64,000 nt of DNA from Talinum fruticosum (GCA_021018815.1 JAITYX010000063.1:1364001-1428000); one strand, 5' to 3'. Positions 34,530 to 48,043 are shown, counted from the first letter of the stretch. Program-made: numbers and translations. Notes: generated from the letters alone by a model not told the origin.

Positions 34530-35315
34530 TTCATAAGTTGAACCAAGTATGCAAGGTTGTTATTCCTTCTCAAACTTCAGCATGGTATTGGAAAAAGATT
34601 CTGAAAATTAGAACAAGGGTGGCCTCTCGATATCAAAATGATGCATGGATAGTGAACATCACCGGGGAATACAATGTTAACAGTGGCTACAGATGGCTAT
34701 CCAGCCCTACAACTAAAACCCCCATGGCTAAAATCATATGGGATCGGTATAGTATCCCCAAGAACATTTTCTACTTTTGGAGAATGTAGCTGGAGAAGCT
34801 TCCCCCAATGGACAGGCCGACAAAATCTAATATATCGAGTGCAGTCTAGCTTATGCCAATTGTGCTATGATAGTATGGAGAATCATCAACATTTGTTTTA
34901 TAGATGTCACTACGGTTAAAGTGTGATAAAAAATACCTTGGCCTTCTTTCGGATCTATCATGCTATTAGCAATACAAAAGGAATTGAAGAGGTTATTGGG
35001 AAAATCAAGGATAAATTAACCCTTAAATTACTCGGCCTTTGCCCGACCACTATCACTTATCGCATATGGAAAGAGAGGAACAACAATTGTTTCAACAGAA
35101 GGTACAACACGACCCAGCAAATCTCTGTGAAATGCAAGCGACAGATTAGAAGTAGATTACATTTTCTAGTAAATATTTGCAAAAAGGCCCATATAAAGAT
35201 GAAAATTGAGGTCATGATAGGATAGTGTAGAGGTTCTCCTCTAACTGACATATCTTGTAAATGAAAATGTTTGTCATGGTAATGAAATACAACACACATT
35301 TCTTACCAAAAAAAA
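34530..35315 (+). mobile_element. 5'-truncated LINE fragment (zf-RVT end)
   Basis: Plus-strand pieces give the end of LINE ORF2. A Tyr-Trp-Lys-Lys-Ile-Leu segment (about 34575) is followed by Val-Asn-Ser-Gly-Tyr-Arg-Trp and Ile-Pro-Lys-Asn. A zf-RVT-like part with Leu-Cys-Gln-Leu-Cys-Tyr-Asp-Ser and Gln-His-Leu-Phe comes next (34850-34910). A Tyr-Arg-Ile-Trp-Lys-Glu-Arg-Asn segment lies at about 35060, and the fragment ends in an A-rich tail (35307-35316). Stops and one frame change are present. Endonuclease and the RT core are absent, as expected for abortive reverse transcription. The exact 5' end and target duplication were not found. Confidence 0.75.
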
Positions 35316-35319
35316 ATAA

Positions 35320-37085
35320 AAAAATACAAAGTTAGAAATAAATTTTTTTATCAAGACTTTTTGGTTTAATTTTAAATTCCATTTCATTCTAACCTTTTGA
35401 AGCAAACGACCCTTTGATTATTTTAAATATATCAAATATTATTAAATAATTATGACGGTTGATTGTAAGATTTTAAAATTAAAAAAGTAAGATTGTACTT
35501 TTCAGCTTATTATAAATAATTATAAATAATAATTGTTATTAGTTTTTGAAAAAAAAACAGTCTTTATTAGTTAATTTTATACATTTCCATTCATTTTGGT
35601 TTGGCACGTGAATTTAATATTATCAGTACCAAAGCCCAATGTGGAAGGATATTGCCGAAAAGAATGAAACTCATTCAGTAGTACTTTCTATACCATTCAG
35701 TTTCTTCTAACACTAATAATTAAGTATACTTCAATCATAATTACATTTCCAGAGTGCCCAAAAAAATAAAAATCCTCAGAGATACGAGATTTTCATGCCC
35801 TTATTGTAATTGACTTTCATCTTCTCACATAGGAAAAATCCTAGCCGCCTTCATCTTCTTTAATCAGGGCTGCTATCACCCATAATTGCTGATGGCAAGC
35901 TCCAATTTTCTTCTTTTTAACATCCTATTTTGATTATAGTTAGAGTTATTATCAACTTTATATATTTTTTTTATAAATTCTCTCTGTTTCAATTGTCAGA
36001 GATAGGTTTCCTTCTGTTAGTGTGGGTTTGACTTCTCACCCTAGTAGAAAAGTTTTATCTCTTACCTCGGTGCGAGTTTTTGGAGATTTAAAGGTGGTAA
36101 ATTGTGGAAGATGATTGAGTTTTATCTTATAAAATCTGCTTATTTTGATTTGGATGAATCGATAGATGGAAATTCTTATATAGTGACAATCTTCCTTACA
36201 AGTGTAGTTTATCATGTCAAATGAATACTTGCTCCATAGAGTTATGCTGTAACTTACCGACGTTTGGAGAAAGAAGCAATGACGTTGAAGAACACGGTTA
36301 GCGATTAGAAAAAAATTACAAGACTAGAGCCGGTGAATAGTATATTCACTAGTAATTTTTGGGGATGAGTATTTATTTTGATGTTTTAGATTTATTCTTG
36401 TTATATAATTTTCATTATAGATATCGTATAATTTTTCATTATTAAATATCCTCTTTTTCATAAAAAAAATAATTTCATTATATTTTCTAAATTCTAGAGT
36501 ATTTTACGTATTATTTTCTCTTGACAAAAATTATAGATAAACTCTTTCAATGTATCCTTGTGTTTGTTCTCTTTAAATAGTAAGCATTCCTTTCTATCTT
36601 AACATAATAGTAAGTTTGAGGCAGACACAAGACCTAATAGGCTTCAACAACACTACCCTTACCCTCCTGCAGAGAATGTTGATGATGACCAAAACCAGCT
36701 TACAATTATATATATTTCTAGATTTTAGTACGTTGGTCAAATTCGATACATTATATTTACGGGTTACATGTTAATGTATGGTTAAACAAAACGGAATAAT
36801 AGGAGGAGAATTTTGAGAATAAAAAATAAAAATTATAATTTATGAAACTATCTTAGTAGATATAATTTTAGAATAACGAGAGAAATTTTCACTCAAAGTG
36901 GAGTTTTCAAATCCCGGTCCCTTTTATGATGATTTATGTGGATTCGGAATCCATAGCCAAGACCACTTTTTTTTTTTTTCCTACTATAAAACAAATTAAG
37001 CTAGGGTAAGGCAAAGGACCCCATGAAATGAATGGCATGAGAAAAAAAGAGCAAAATAAAATGAAGTTAGGTGGAGTGGGACAAG
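35320..37085. other. Intergenic DNA, no gene called
   Basis: AT-rich. Around 35835-35900 there is a 5'-UTR-like segment (AAATCCTAGCCGCCTTCATC) with an ATG at about 35892, but no open frame follows. It could be a relic of a gene end. Nothing else is recognised. Confidence 0.4.
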
Positions 37086-37089
37086 ATAT

Positions 37090-37445
37090 AGTGTTCTTGT
37101 CATAGTCTTCTAGAAGAAGGCTGATATTTTTTTCTCCTTTTTTTAAAAAATAATTCATATAAAAAGCTATCTTTTCCATGGAATTTCCTCTAGAAAACCT
37201 GCCAAGCTACTTAAAACTATAGTGATAATAATACTGCGGTAGTGCTTGGTAGGTAAAGTAGGTACTATTCATCCATATGTGCCCTTGTCACTATCTTCTA
37301 GAAGCACACTAAAACCCTCATTTTTTCATAATTAAAAAAATAAATTTTCTATTTCCTCTACAAAAAATTTACAATAAAAAATAAACCTTGCTACTTGAAT
37401 TAGTATTACTAGTGTCATGGTAGGTAAAGTAGGTAGTCTTCATCA
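37090..37445. repeat. Imperfect tandem duplication (about 190 bp)
   Basis: Two segments share order and words: CTTGTCA..TCTTCTAGAAG (37097 and 37286), TTTCCTCTA.AAAA, TGCTACTT or AAGCTACTT, and GGTAGGTAAAGTAGGTA (37248 and 37428). Similarity is patchy but collinear, with a period of about 185-190 bases. The second phrase is well conserved although there is no open frame. Confidence 0.55.
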
Positions 37446-37449
37446 ACTT

Positions 37450-40061
37450 CATCTAATATTACTTTTGTAGCCAATTGTAGGGCCCCTAGTTTTAATTAAA
37501 TTTTTAATGGATTTAATATATATTATATATGTGGAGTAAATGAGAAATGTACATTATATATGGCACATTTTAAAATGAATTTTAAAAAGGAAAAGTCATT
37601 GTTTTTTTACTTGAAATTATTATATTAAACTTCTTGTTCTTAATTAATGTTTTAGGTACACATTCTATTGTTTTAATTTATTTCATTCAATAGACTAATC
37701 AAGAGCAAGTACACTGAAAGTATGACTACGCTTCTCCATCAAACAGTATGGATATGCATAATTGTGGTCTGTTTTTCAATATATATCTCTCACTTTGTAC
37801 TAAAACACTACACTTGTATGCTTTGAATGCGATTTTTTTAATGTATTATTAAGCCGTAAGGCTGCAAGTTATAAGTTCGTAAGATCGTAAGGAGTTATAA
37901 AAAGCTTTAAAAAGTTCTAAGGTTGTAAGTTAAAAACTAAATGGAACAAGGTTTAGTCTAAAGATGAGTGTATTAATTAGTGCAATTACACCATATCATT
38001 TTGAAGACTATATGCACATTAAAAGATACGTTTCTATGAGTTTATTGTTTTTAAGATAATATTAAAGGTATATACTCATTAGTAAGTATAGTTACTTCAA
38101 ACTATAATACATCTCCTTTATATTCTAGAGTATTGTTTCGCTTTAGTCATATCTATTTTATCTTAACTCCTATAATATCATGCATCACTAGTTTTCGTAT
38201 TATTATAGGACACAATGTTACAGTAGAATATGCACTAGTTTGTTTAATTAATAACAGAACATGAAATGAAGTAAGAAAATGACAGTAAATGTCAACAGAC
38301 TGTTGTATCTAAATTCAAATCTTACCTATATCGATAGAATTATGTACGTCTTATGACCGGGATTTAAAAAAAAAAAAAAAAAAGAGATATGAAGGGGGTG
38401 GTTGTCTGAGCTGACGTGCTCCACCAACCCAAATAGCAACAGCCAATGAGTGAGGTCTATCAAGGGATGACAGAGAGAGAGATGATAGAAACCCAATCTC
38501 TGACCCAGTCCCTCATATTATTATCGTAGCTAGCTATCACATTTTTTTTTGGTACGTTAATTTCTCTACCACCCTTTTAATTTCCCCTCATCCATCACTA
38601 CAAAACAATATTCATTTTCATTCGACCCACCCATGAATATATATTACATTATTTTCCCTTTAATCTCTCTGCTTTAGTTTGTGTTAGATGATTAATTGAT
38701 TGGTACGTTGGTGACTCTCTCCTAAAAGGCTATAAGGTTTCACCTACTTTGTGAAATTTGTGCATTTTATGAGATAGAGGTGAGGTTGTTATCCACCAAA
38801 ATTGATGGATCTAATTAATTAAGTCACAATCTTTTTCCACTCTAAAGATTTGATTTATCGATTTACGTTATTGTTTTATTTTACATAATTTTAACATGTT
38901 TTTGTGAAACAAATTGTGAGAGAGTTGATCTACTCATTTTAAACTGATAATATCATTATTTTTTTCTTCCTTCTTTCCTTCATAAGATAGTTAATATCTG
39001 TTCATATCATAGTTTACACTTATAATTCTCACATGTTCAAACTAAAAACAATATGTACGTAGATTTTAAGCATTTAGAAGCTTATTTGTCACTAACCCCT
39101 AAACTGCGTCGAGAAACATATACATTGCATCTTATGTTGAGAAAATGTGGTGATCAAGAGCATGAACGACCAAGAAATTAAAACCCATCTTAATTGAAAT
39201 GACAGCCTCTTAATTAGGTTTGGAACATATTAAATTGGTCCTAATTTCACATATAATGACAATTAATGGGGAGGACATTTATATGGATTGGGGTAGTTAA
39301 GTTGGTTCAATCAACGTATGCCATGCAAAATTGACTAATATTGTATTGTGCATGGGGCTAATTAATTAATAAAAGTCCATGCATGTTATCATCCATCATG
39401 CATAATAACATTCTTAATCCCACGTATTAAGCAATACTTTCTCTCTCTTCCAATCCCATATATGAATAAAAAAGAGACTGATTGTTAGACATCGAATTGG
39501 AATTAGACACACTACATTTGCTGACTTGACTTCTTATGAAGAGATTAATCAACAAATAAATAATTTATCATATTTGAAAATTATTAGAGATGATGAACTT
39601 CAATAGAGTTAATGACCAATAAGATTTAGCATGAGATGTCAAACTCGGGAACCGCCATTCTTTTTCCCCAACAATGTGAAGAAAGGTATAAAAATTGTTG
39701 TGACCCACTTTCTAATTTTTATATTATATCAAGTATACTAGAAACTTCAAAAATACAGTTTTATCGGAAAAAAAAAACATTGTCAATATTGCATTGTACA
39801 TCATGCATGTACACCAACACTAGATCATCGTACAAAGATGTAATCTCTTAATTTACGGTTGTAACTAAGTTAAATTAGCTTTTCAAATAGAATTGTCACA
39901 TATGGTAGAGGAAAACAAGAAAAGGGCAATTCTATGAAAGGAAGTGATGATGAACTCAAACCATGCACTACATAGCCCTCCTAGATGCATCAAGGAGAAC
40001 CCCAAAAATAAATCAATTTTACAATAAGCTAATTGTGATGTATATATTTATATATATCTCC
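37450..40061. other. Downstream flank of the MYB gene, no gene seen
   Basis: AT-rich intergenic DNA. An A-tract at 38366-38382 follows sequence that could be a degenerate SINE. No open frame or RNA gene could be supported. The region nearest 40.0 kb probably contains the MYB 3' UTR. Confidence 0.45.
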
Positions 40062-41642
40062 TCATGATAAACTAAGAGGTTTGTAAAATCCATGGAAATC
40101 ATTAGCAACTATTTTTGTTGTTGCATTTGTAGACATTGGCATACAAGTCATAAAATTTTGGAAGGTTACTTCTTGAGCTTCCTTCTTCGTTTCGCTCGTA
40201 GATATCTTCAAACTAGAGCTAGGAAGACTTATCGATAATTCGAGATTAATTTCCCCATAAGCTTCTTCCGCGGTAACTATGCTGCTACTGTTAGAATCTT
40301 CGCTGGTACTTGATGTTCTAATACCCTGAGTATTGCTACTACCATTGCGATGACCTCTCGTTGTGAGATCGAGCTCTGATCCCATGTCAAAATGTAATGT
40401 TGAGCCACCTTGTAGGTTGATCAATTGGAATGTATTCGTTTTGTTGTCATTATAGGTCATGTTCTTGCTGTTCGAGGTTGTTTTAGTTGGAGTCGTAGTT
40501 GTGGTTGTGGTTGTGATGGTGGAATTAAGAGGACGATGATTTTGTGGGTCGATTCCACGATTAAGAAGCTTTCTTTTGATGTGGGTGTTCCAATAGTTCT
40601 TTATCTCATTATCTGTTCTTCCTGGCAAGCGGGCAGCAATGAGAGACCATCTGAGAAGACAATGAACAAAAATTCCCATATAGTTAGGAAACACTTTTTA
40701 ACCATTGAAAAACATTTACTTGAACTAAATAATTGGTGTATGGATATAATGATAAACATATAACCTCCTTAAGATTTATTATAACAAGGACGTACAATCC
40801 CTTATAAAAGTTTATTAGTTACACAATATTTATTTTTTTAAACATATTGTATAATTAAAAATAAATATTAATTAGTACAATCGATAAAATATTTAAAAGT
40901 TAATATTAAAAATATACCGGTTTAAAATTCACTCATATCAACATTCCGAGACTATCAATTGATTGTAAATGTGGATCATACAAAAAGAATCATGGGTTAT
41001 GTCAAGTAGTTTTCTAGTGTTTTCTATTTGTTAAAAGAAACCAAAATCTAAGCAAAGCTTCTTCTTTTTTTTTCCTATTTATTTATTTTGGGGGTAATGG
41101 GATAAATATTAATTTAACCAGGAAATGCATGCATTAAGCATACGTACTTGTTTCCAAGCAAGCTATGGAGATTGATGATCAGTTCATCTTCTTCTTCACT
41201 GAAATTACCCCTCTTCAGACCTGGCCTCAGATAATTTATCCATCGTAATCTGCAACTTTTTCCACATCTTTGCAAACCTGATGAAATAATATTTATAGTT
41301 CAACAACATCAGTTTTTTTTTTTTAAAAAAAAACAGATGAAACTAGAAATTCACGAACACATAAGCACATCAGGAGGAGGGTGGGGGGAGATTTCTCATA
41401 TACTAGGCCCTGAGTTTGAATTGTTCTGATATTCTTAAACTAAATCAGACACAGAACATTAGAAACTGGAAAATGATATCTTGAATGGCTTCCATAAAGA
41501 AGGGCTTACCAGCAGATTTGGGAAGAGACCTCCAACAACCTTCACCATGAGCCTTGATGTAATTGATGAGCCTCTCATCTTCCTCTTTGGTCCATGCCCC
41601 TTTGTTTGTGTGTTCTTTCTCACAGCATGGTGATCTACCCAT
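40062..41642 (-). CDS. R2R3-MYB transcription factor, subgroup-4-like, with EAR motif
   Basis: Three exons: 41642-41510 (133 nt), 41277-41148 (130 nt) and 40650-40062 (589 nt). Introns are GT-AG (232 and 497 nt); these exon sizes and junctions are standard for plant R2R3-MYBs. The protein is 283 residues. R2 (about 14-61) has Trp17, Trp37, Trp57; R3 (about 67-112) has Phe70, Trp89, Trp108. It starts Met-Gly-Arg-Ser-Pro-Cys-Cys. After R3 comes [10 protein letters not shown] (120-129), matching the C1 motif of the MYB4/MYB308 clade. A polythreonine run (133-143) follows, then an EAR-like Asn-Leu-Glu-Leu-Ser-Ile (223-228). It should bind AC/MYB-core DNA in the nucleus and repress transcription, often of phenylpropanoid genes. 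The Cys-rich C3 motif of many subgroup-4 members is missing. The bHLH-contact motif in R3 has Asn80 where Lys/Arg is usual. Family certain; subgroup likely; exact orthologue not assigned. Confidence 0.95.
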
Positions 41643-41678
41643 TGCTTCTGAATCAATCAGAGTCTATTTATGTGTTCT

Positions 41679-41714
41679 AGAGAGAGAGAGAGAGAGAGAG
41701 TTAGAGAGAGAGAG
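41679..41714. repeat. (GA/CT)n tract in the MYB 5' leader region
   Basis: A CT-rich run in gene orientation, 37-72 bases upstream of the MYB start codon, probably in the 5' UTR. Such CT tracts are common near plant transcription starts. Confidence 0.85.
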
Positions 41715-41719
41715 CAGGA

Positions 41720-44359
41720 TATGAGGGAGAATAAAGAGGAAAGGAAGGGAAAGTAGAGAATATAAATGTTGGGTTTAAGGGGGTGGGAGAAAGAGCAGGA
41801 AATAAGGGGAGAAAATGTGGTGGGGGCAATTGACCAGCTCACATCCATCCATTCATAAAATAAATATTCAATATTCAAAATTAATGCAAGAAAAAGGAGA
41901 GAAATTAATGGGGGATATTTTGACTCAGTTGGTACACAGAAATTTGGACTTCTGGTTGCAAATTTAAACTTTCTGCTGGATTTGGTAGGTAGCCCTCTCT
42001 CCCCTCTCTCCCTAACCTTTTCAATTTTTCATCTTTACTTCCATCAAAAAATTGAAAAAAAAAAAAAATCTTTCTCCTTAAATTTTTGGCCCACTTTTTT
42101 CCTCTTCTTTTTTTGTTTAATTAAAAAATCTTGGAATACTTAATTAAAAAATTTGCTTCATGCATATGCTGGTGTACCTAAATTTCTTCCATTTATGTTG
42201 TTTCCAATTTTTAAATCCCCGTAAAAAAATCAAAATTTGTGGTCAATATTGAATCGATCTTATTAAACTTTAGATGAATTTTTAATTTGGATTTAAGACT
42301 AAAAGTGTAAATTCATGTATATGATTTTTCCCCCACTCAAATGAGTCATATTTTATGGATAATGGATTTTTGTAAATTTATTGTGGATTTGTATAGATAG
42401 ATTTGTCTATTGTACGTCAAACTTTTTGAACTTTTACTATTAGTATCTCTTTTAATTAATATTTTTTCCCAAGTCATACATATTTTTGTAATTTATATTT
42501 TTCTAAAAGAGATGCATACATCTCAAAACATGCATGGTTGAATTTAATTAATATGTTTTTATTTATATAAGACCGTATAGATAATTTTCATCGAACACAA
42601 ATGGTTCTCTGAACAAAGTCAAGCCTGATAAAAGTGAATGTGCCTAGACTTGATAATGAGTTCTTATAACGTGGAGTAATTAAGCTTAATTTAGCATTAG
42701 TCCAAAAAATAATTTCTTAATTTAAACTATCTAATAAAATATTTAACTTCTTATGACATACTTCTCAGGTCCAATTCTCTCATTCTTCGTTATTTAATTG
42801 TGTTATTTGAAGACTCTTACAACTTAGAAAAGACAATAATATTACAGCCAACCCTTTAAAATTTATTAGATTTAATTGGTAGCTCTAAAAGTGGCAGGAG
42901 AAAACATTTATTGGCTGAAAATATTTGATTTATTTTTCATTTGACTGAAAATTGTAAAATATTATATAGGAAATGAATAATTTAGAAGAATAATTTAAAA
43001 TTTTCTTATGAATTTCATGGAATTAATTTAAACTCATTCTAACTTTTCTAAAACTTTGTACTATTTGTTTTACATTATTTGACAAACAGCTTGAACATTG
43101 TGAAAAGGAAACCCTATTCATTAATCCTGTGAGAAAAATAGTTTATGGAACTCTGACAGCCCTGACGCGATATTTATAGGAGTAATTATACAAACATATT
43201 ATATTATGAGCCCTTGTATTCTATTGTACCCCCTTAATTTATACGAGAGGAGAACGAACAGATAGATTGATATTAAGAAACAAAAATTGATAAGACAACC
43301 CTTTAATAAAAATATCTCGCTAACTGAAAACTAATAGTAACATATACCCGATAACAAAATCACCATCAACAGAAATAAATGTTGGTATATATATGCAAAT
43401 TCGAGCATGCGTTAAATTACTCTCAACAATACAACCAACACCATATATAAGCATCAAACATAAATACATTTTTTGTGTTGTGGAGTTCCTTACTTGAACT
43501 TTTCAGTATAAGTTAAATCAAGTCTTCCTTGAAAGCCTTCATTTCCTTTGGTATCCACATTAGCAAAATTAGGGTTGTTCGAAGTTACATAAAAAACAAA
43601 CAGAAAAAAAACATAAACGAATAGAATGAATAGAAAGAGCAGAAACAAATAGAAATGAGTAACATAAAAAAGAAGCAATGAATATAAACGAATAGAAATG
43701 AAAAAAACAGAAATAGATAATAGCTTTTATGTAATTTCGAACGAGCTCAAGCATCGCTCCACCAATTTCAAGTTCTTTTCATTTGGTGGCAGTAAAAAAA
43801 AAAAAAACGACAGAAGAGAGATCAAAGATGATCGGACTTACAAAGTTCTGTGTGATACTGCTAAAGGCAATGTCAAAAATCCCAAGATTTGGGTAATCAT
43901 GGAAAGGTCAAATATTATTATCGTGACTTATTTGAAGTTGGACTCACGTTGAAAGGTCTACTGCTGCTGAATTTTGAAAGCTCTATACTCACGTTGTCTT
44001 TGTGGTTTATTGCATAATGCTGATCAGTACTTTAATTATCTGTTCAAGTACAGACAAATCAGTGCCACAAAATTCTTATAATTATGTCAAACTGCAAATT
44101 CTCAGCAAAATTTGAACATCATTTTTTCCCCTTGGAATACAATTCAAACCCTTTACTCCTATGATGAGTAGAAAATAGCTCAAGTCCATTTGACGGAGAA
44201 TAAAAGGCTGAAAAAGAAACTGTTTATGAAAAATACAAATAAGGTAATCTATTAATATTTGGACAATTTCATTTTAGGGTTTTTGGGTGGGATTAGTCAA
44301 GAGCATTCCGTTTTAGGGTTTGGATCGGATAAGGTCCTAAGGTAAACGTCAATTTCTTA
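41720..44359. other. MYB upstream region and spacer
   Basis: No other gene is seen. I could not pick a convincing TATA box for the MYB gene. A minisatellite-like run of ACGAATAGAA words lies at 43604-43710 and an A-tract at 43795-43807. Telomere-box-like TTTAGGGTTT words occur at about 44274 and 44313, a motif frequent in plant promoters, but no open frame follows. Confidence 0.45.
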
Positions 44360-44618
44360 CTCCCTCCGCTTTAAAACACTTGTCATTTTTGCGCTTTGAG
44401 AGAATGTCAAGAAATACAAAATTTATAATAAAATTGGTGTTAAAAGATCAAGTTGCCCTAAAAGTTTCTTTATATAAAGAAAATAAATGAAAAAAGAAGA
44501 TAAAAAATAATAATCCATAAACACAAAATTAGTAAACTAGTCATTAATATGTGACTCGATTACAAAATGACAATATTATGAAATAATTAAAATGACATGT
44601 ATCGTAAAATAGAAGGAG
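44360..44618. mobile_element. Stowaway MITE (Tc1/mariner type), copy 1
   Basis: Begins CTCCCTCCGCTTTAAAA and ends, reversed, CTCCTTCTATTTTACGAT, with TA on both sides (44358-44359, 44619-44620). Size 259 bases. It has no coding capacity. Shares internal words (GTGTTAAAAGA.CAAGTT, AAACTAGT.ATTAATATGT) with the copy at 60813. Confidence 0.92.
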
Positions 44619-44620
44619 TA

Positions 44621-47600
44621 CTGAGTAAATACTCCTATAAGAATTAAATTAGAATTTAACAAGAATCAAGTAAGGATTTAATATACTTAGAGCCTCTATT
44701 GTATACCTTATGAGAAAGGAAATTAATTAAGTAAATAAGAAGAACAATAATTTTATGATTAAATTTAAGTTAATATTTCCTTATCATTGAAATGTATGGA
44801 GCTCATAGAAAACCCATCCAAAAGCCCCTTTCTTAATTTAGGTCAAAATATTTTATTAATGAGTATGAGGCAAAACTCAAATTTTCTAATAAGACATTCA
44901 ACTTTTTATTTTTTAAAAACATATAACTCTTCTTGTTTTTAGTTTTCTTGTATTATTGTTACAACGTTATAAAACTTATTATTACTGTTTGAATAATTGA
45001 ACGTGTCGAGTAAGAATTTATATTTTATATCAGTATATTTTTGGGAAAAAAAGTATAAAATATAAAATCTAAAGTCACATTTTGTTCCAGAAAAAGTGCC
45101 TCAAATTTGAACCGAGTAGAAGTAGTTAAACTAGGACATCACTAGCACACCTAATGACTTTTCCTTTTCAATTTAGGTTTTAACTACCAACTATTTTTCT
45201 TGATTTTTAAAAGAAAAACCAAATAATTAAATGCTTCTAGAAGGTGGCTTTTTTTATGTATTTTATTTCGATCAACAATTTTTGTTTTGGTTGGTACGTT
45301 GAGCGTCACATTTACTTGCTCCACTCACTATTTATTTGTTCACCAAATTATAAAATTTCCTGACCGTTGGATTACACCCGCTGACGGTTCTCATCACACA
45401 ATGGCATGGGCTCCACTTTTCACCACAACTTATCAATTTATTTTTACACAAGTACAAACAAAAAATATACATTAAAAAATGTAATAAATAAATAAAATTA
45501 GGTAAAGTTGTGGCGCAAAGATCCGGCAGCAAGAGAAAATCAGGGCACAGCATGCAATAGCAAAACTCGAGTAGTGAGTTAGGAATTAAGCAGGTGAAAA
45601 TATCGCCAGTGTTACCTAGTCCTAGTGGCCATTCATACCATACTCTAATGTGTTTGCTAGGACTAGGAATGGTTGTATCATCATGTCAAATGATCAAATT
45701 CATAGTTTTATACTTACCATTATAAGTACAAAATTCATCGACATCAATCAACACTCATCGATCAATAATACGACACTCTTTTATATGAATGTTTTTAAGA
45801 ATAAAAATATGTATAAGTTTCATCATACTTTATGTAGTAATAATTTAGGTGTTACTAAGACATAAATTTCAAACATTTTTACGGTATGATACTTAGGAAC
45901 CATGCCATGTTAAGTTAACTAAAAGTTTAATAATTGAAATCATTTTCATCATATTGAGAACCCAACAATAGTGGAATATCATATAAAATACCTTAAAAGA
46001 AAACAAATAATAAAATAAAATTTTAAGAAACAAATATGTTATAGGGTTCACCTGTATGAGGACATTACAAAATTTAGAATCGGTTTCAGTCTATAAAATT
46101 GTTCCAAAAATTCTTAAAAAAAATAGTCCCATTTTATTTGAAAAGTTGAAATTAGATTAGAAAAACTTATATTGATTTTGTGAATATAATTCACTCTCAA
46201 AACTATTTTTGTCATTGTGATGAAGATGCTCCCTATATAATTAATTAAGAGAATCAAATTCAAGTGTCACCAATTAAAGCATTTTTTTCCTTTTTTTCAA
46301 AAAAATAATTTGAAAATATATGGGCTAAAAAAGTAGATAAAAGATGGTGACATACATACAAAAGTTAGCAGTTGAACCCTCCAATTTGACATATTTATCT
46401 ACAACAAAATAATAAAATTGATTGATGGTAACATATCATATGAATTGCATGCTATTATCAATAAACTAAAACAATTAAAGGCATAAAAAATATTAAAATT
46501 AGTCAATAATCCTAGTGCCAAAAAATGCTTATTCTCCAATTAGAGAAAGAAAAGTTTTTTTTTTTTTTAAAAAAAGCCTTCATAATGTATATAATAAAGT
46601 GGGCCTTAGTTTGCCTTTTTGATTTTGTGACCTTAACCAAAAAAAAAAAAAAAAAAAAAAGATGTATCTTTATTCTTGTGGGCAAAACATTGGCTTATAA
46701 TTAGTGGTAGACTAGCACCAAGTAGCATTATATTATTGCTAATTTGCCATCACCATCAAAATTTTCAGATTTAAAGTAAAATAATGCTTCTAGAAGGTCA
46801 AATTTAATTAAATCAAATATGACATAAGAATCAATTAGCCTAAGGTAGGTAGGTGAACCAACTTTTTTTCCTCATGTAGTCTATGGCTTATTTTTTGTTG
46901 TCATTTGTCATTTTTAAAATGGGCAAAGTTTAAATTTAAATCGGATTTGGTAATTTATAAAATTTGGCATGCACTATCTTACGCAATATTCAATTATATT
47001 TTATAGCAGATGAATTAGACAAATCTAAACTTATATTTAAATCAAGTTATAACAAAATAATATAAAAAAATATTGTATCCAAATTTAAAATTTGGACAAC
47101 AATTTTAGCTATTTTTTTAAAGTCCAACCGTTGTATTTTAATTCAATGGATTTGGCTATTTATCATAGGATTCACATCTTCTGTAGTTTACAAATCACTA
47201 TTTTTTGCGTTTTTTGGATCTTTGATCCTTCATGAAATAAGTTTCAGTCTACTCTCGGACCACGAGGAGTGTATCTCTTGGTACTAACATAAATTTAACT
47301 TTTGAATAAATAATACAAATTTTATTGATATATGATTTCAAAGCCATGACAATTTTATGATAAATTAATTTCATCGAATTGTTATTTATACACTCTTTTT
47401 CTTTTTCTTTGTTGTAACATAAGTTTGACCCACTTGGACATGTGGAGCAAATGGCCTTGAAAAAGGAGTTGGGTCCAAAATCTGGATAGTTCCTGTCCAC
47501 TACTTTCTGATTTACTTGTTCTTAATTTAACAATAATACTCCACCTATTAATTTTAACTAATTTATTCAATTTTACGGTGTTTATTATTTTATAATTTGA

Positions 47601-48040
47601 ATAACATATTAATAATTAGTTATCAAATTTGTTCGTATCAATTGTTTTTCTTCTCTACCTTTTTTCATTGAATTTTTCTCATTATTCATAAAATACTAGG
47701 GTAATTTGGTCTTTTTGACTTAATATTTGTCATACAGTTTGTGCCTCCTTGGTATTATATACTTCATGTTCAGTTCACGCTCTGTACATCCTCTGGGGTG
47801 GACAGGAGAATCGTAGACTTGAGAGGTTAGTTTACTAAAATATATAGTACAATTCACCAAAAGTATAGAGTTTTACTCACTAGAACATAGACGAAAATTT
47901 ACTAAAATTCGATTGTATAGTTCCCTCTACAACCGATTATGCTATATAACAAGAGGCAAATTACACCACAATTTTAAGACTGCATTCAAAAGTACCTAAT
48001 AATGTAATTCCAAAACAGAAACCCTTCTGTTCTTATTATT
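44621..48040. other. Intergenic DNA, no gene seen
   Basis: AT-rich spacer with A/T homopolymers (46555-46575, 46638-46661). The word GCTTCTAGAAGGT occurs at about 45234 and 46787; see findings. No open frame with coding character. Confidence 0.45.
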
Positions 48041-48043
48041 TAA

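Noticed and set aside
38455..38500. Possible miR156-like sequence (TGACAGAGAGAGAG)
   Set aside because: It differs from the miRNA at several positions and I see no complementary arm for a precursor hairpin.
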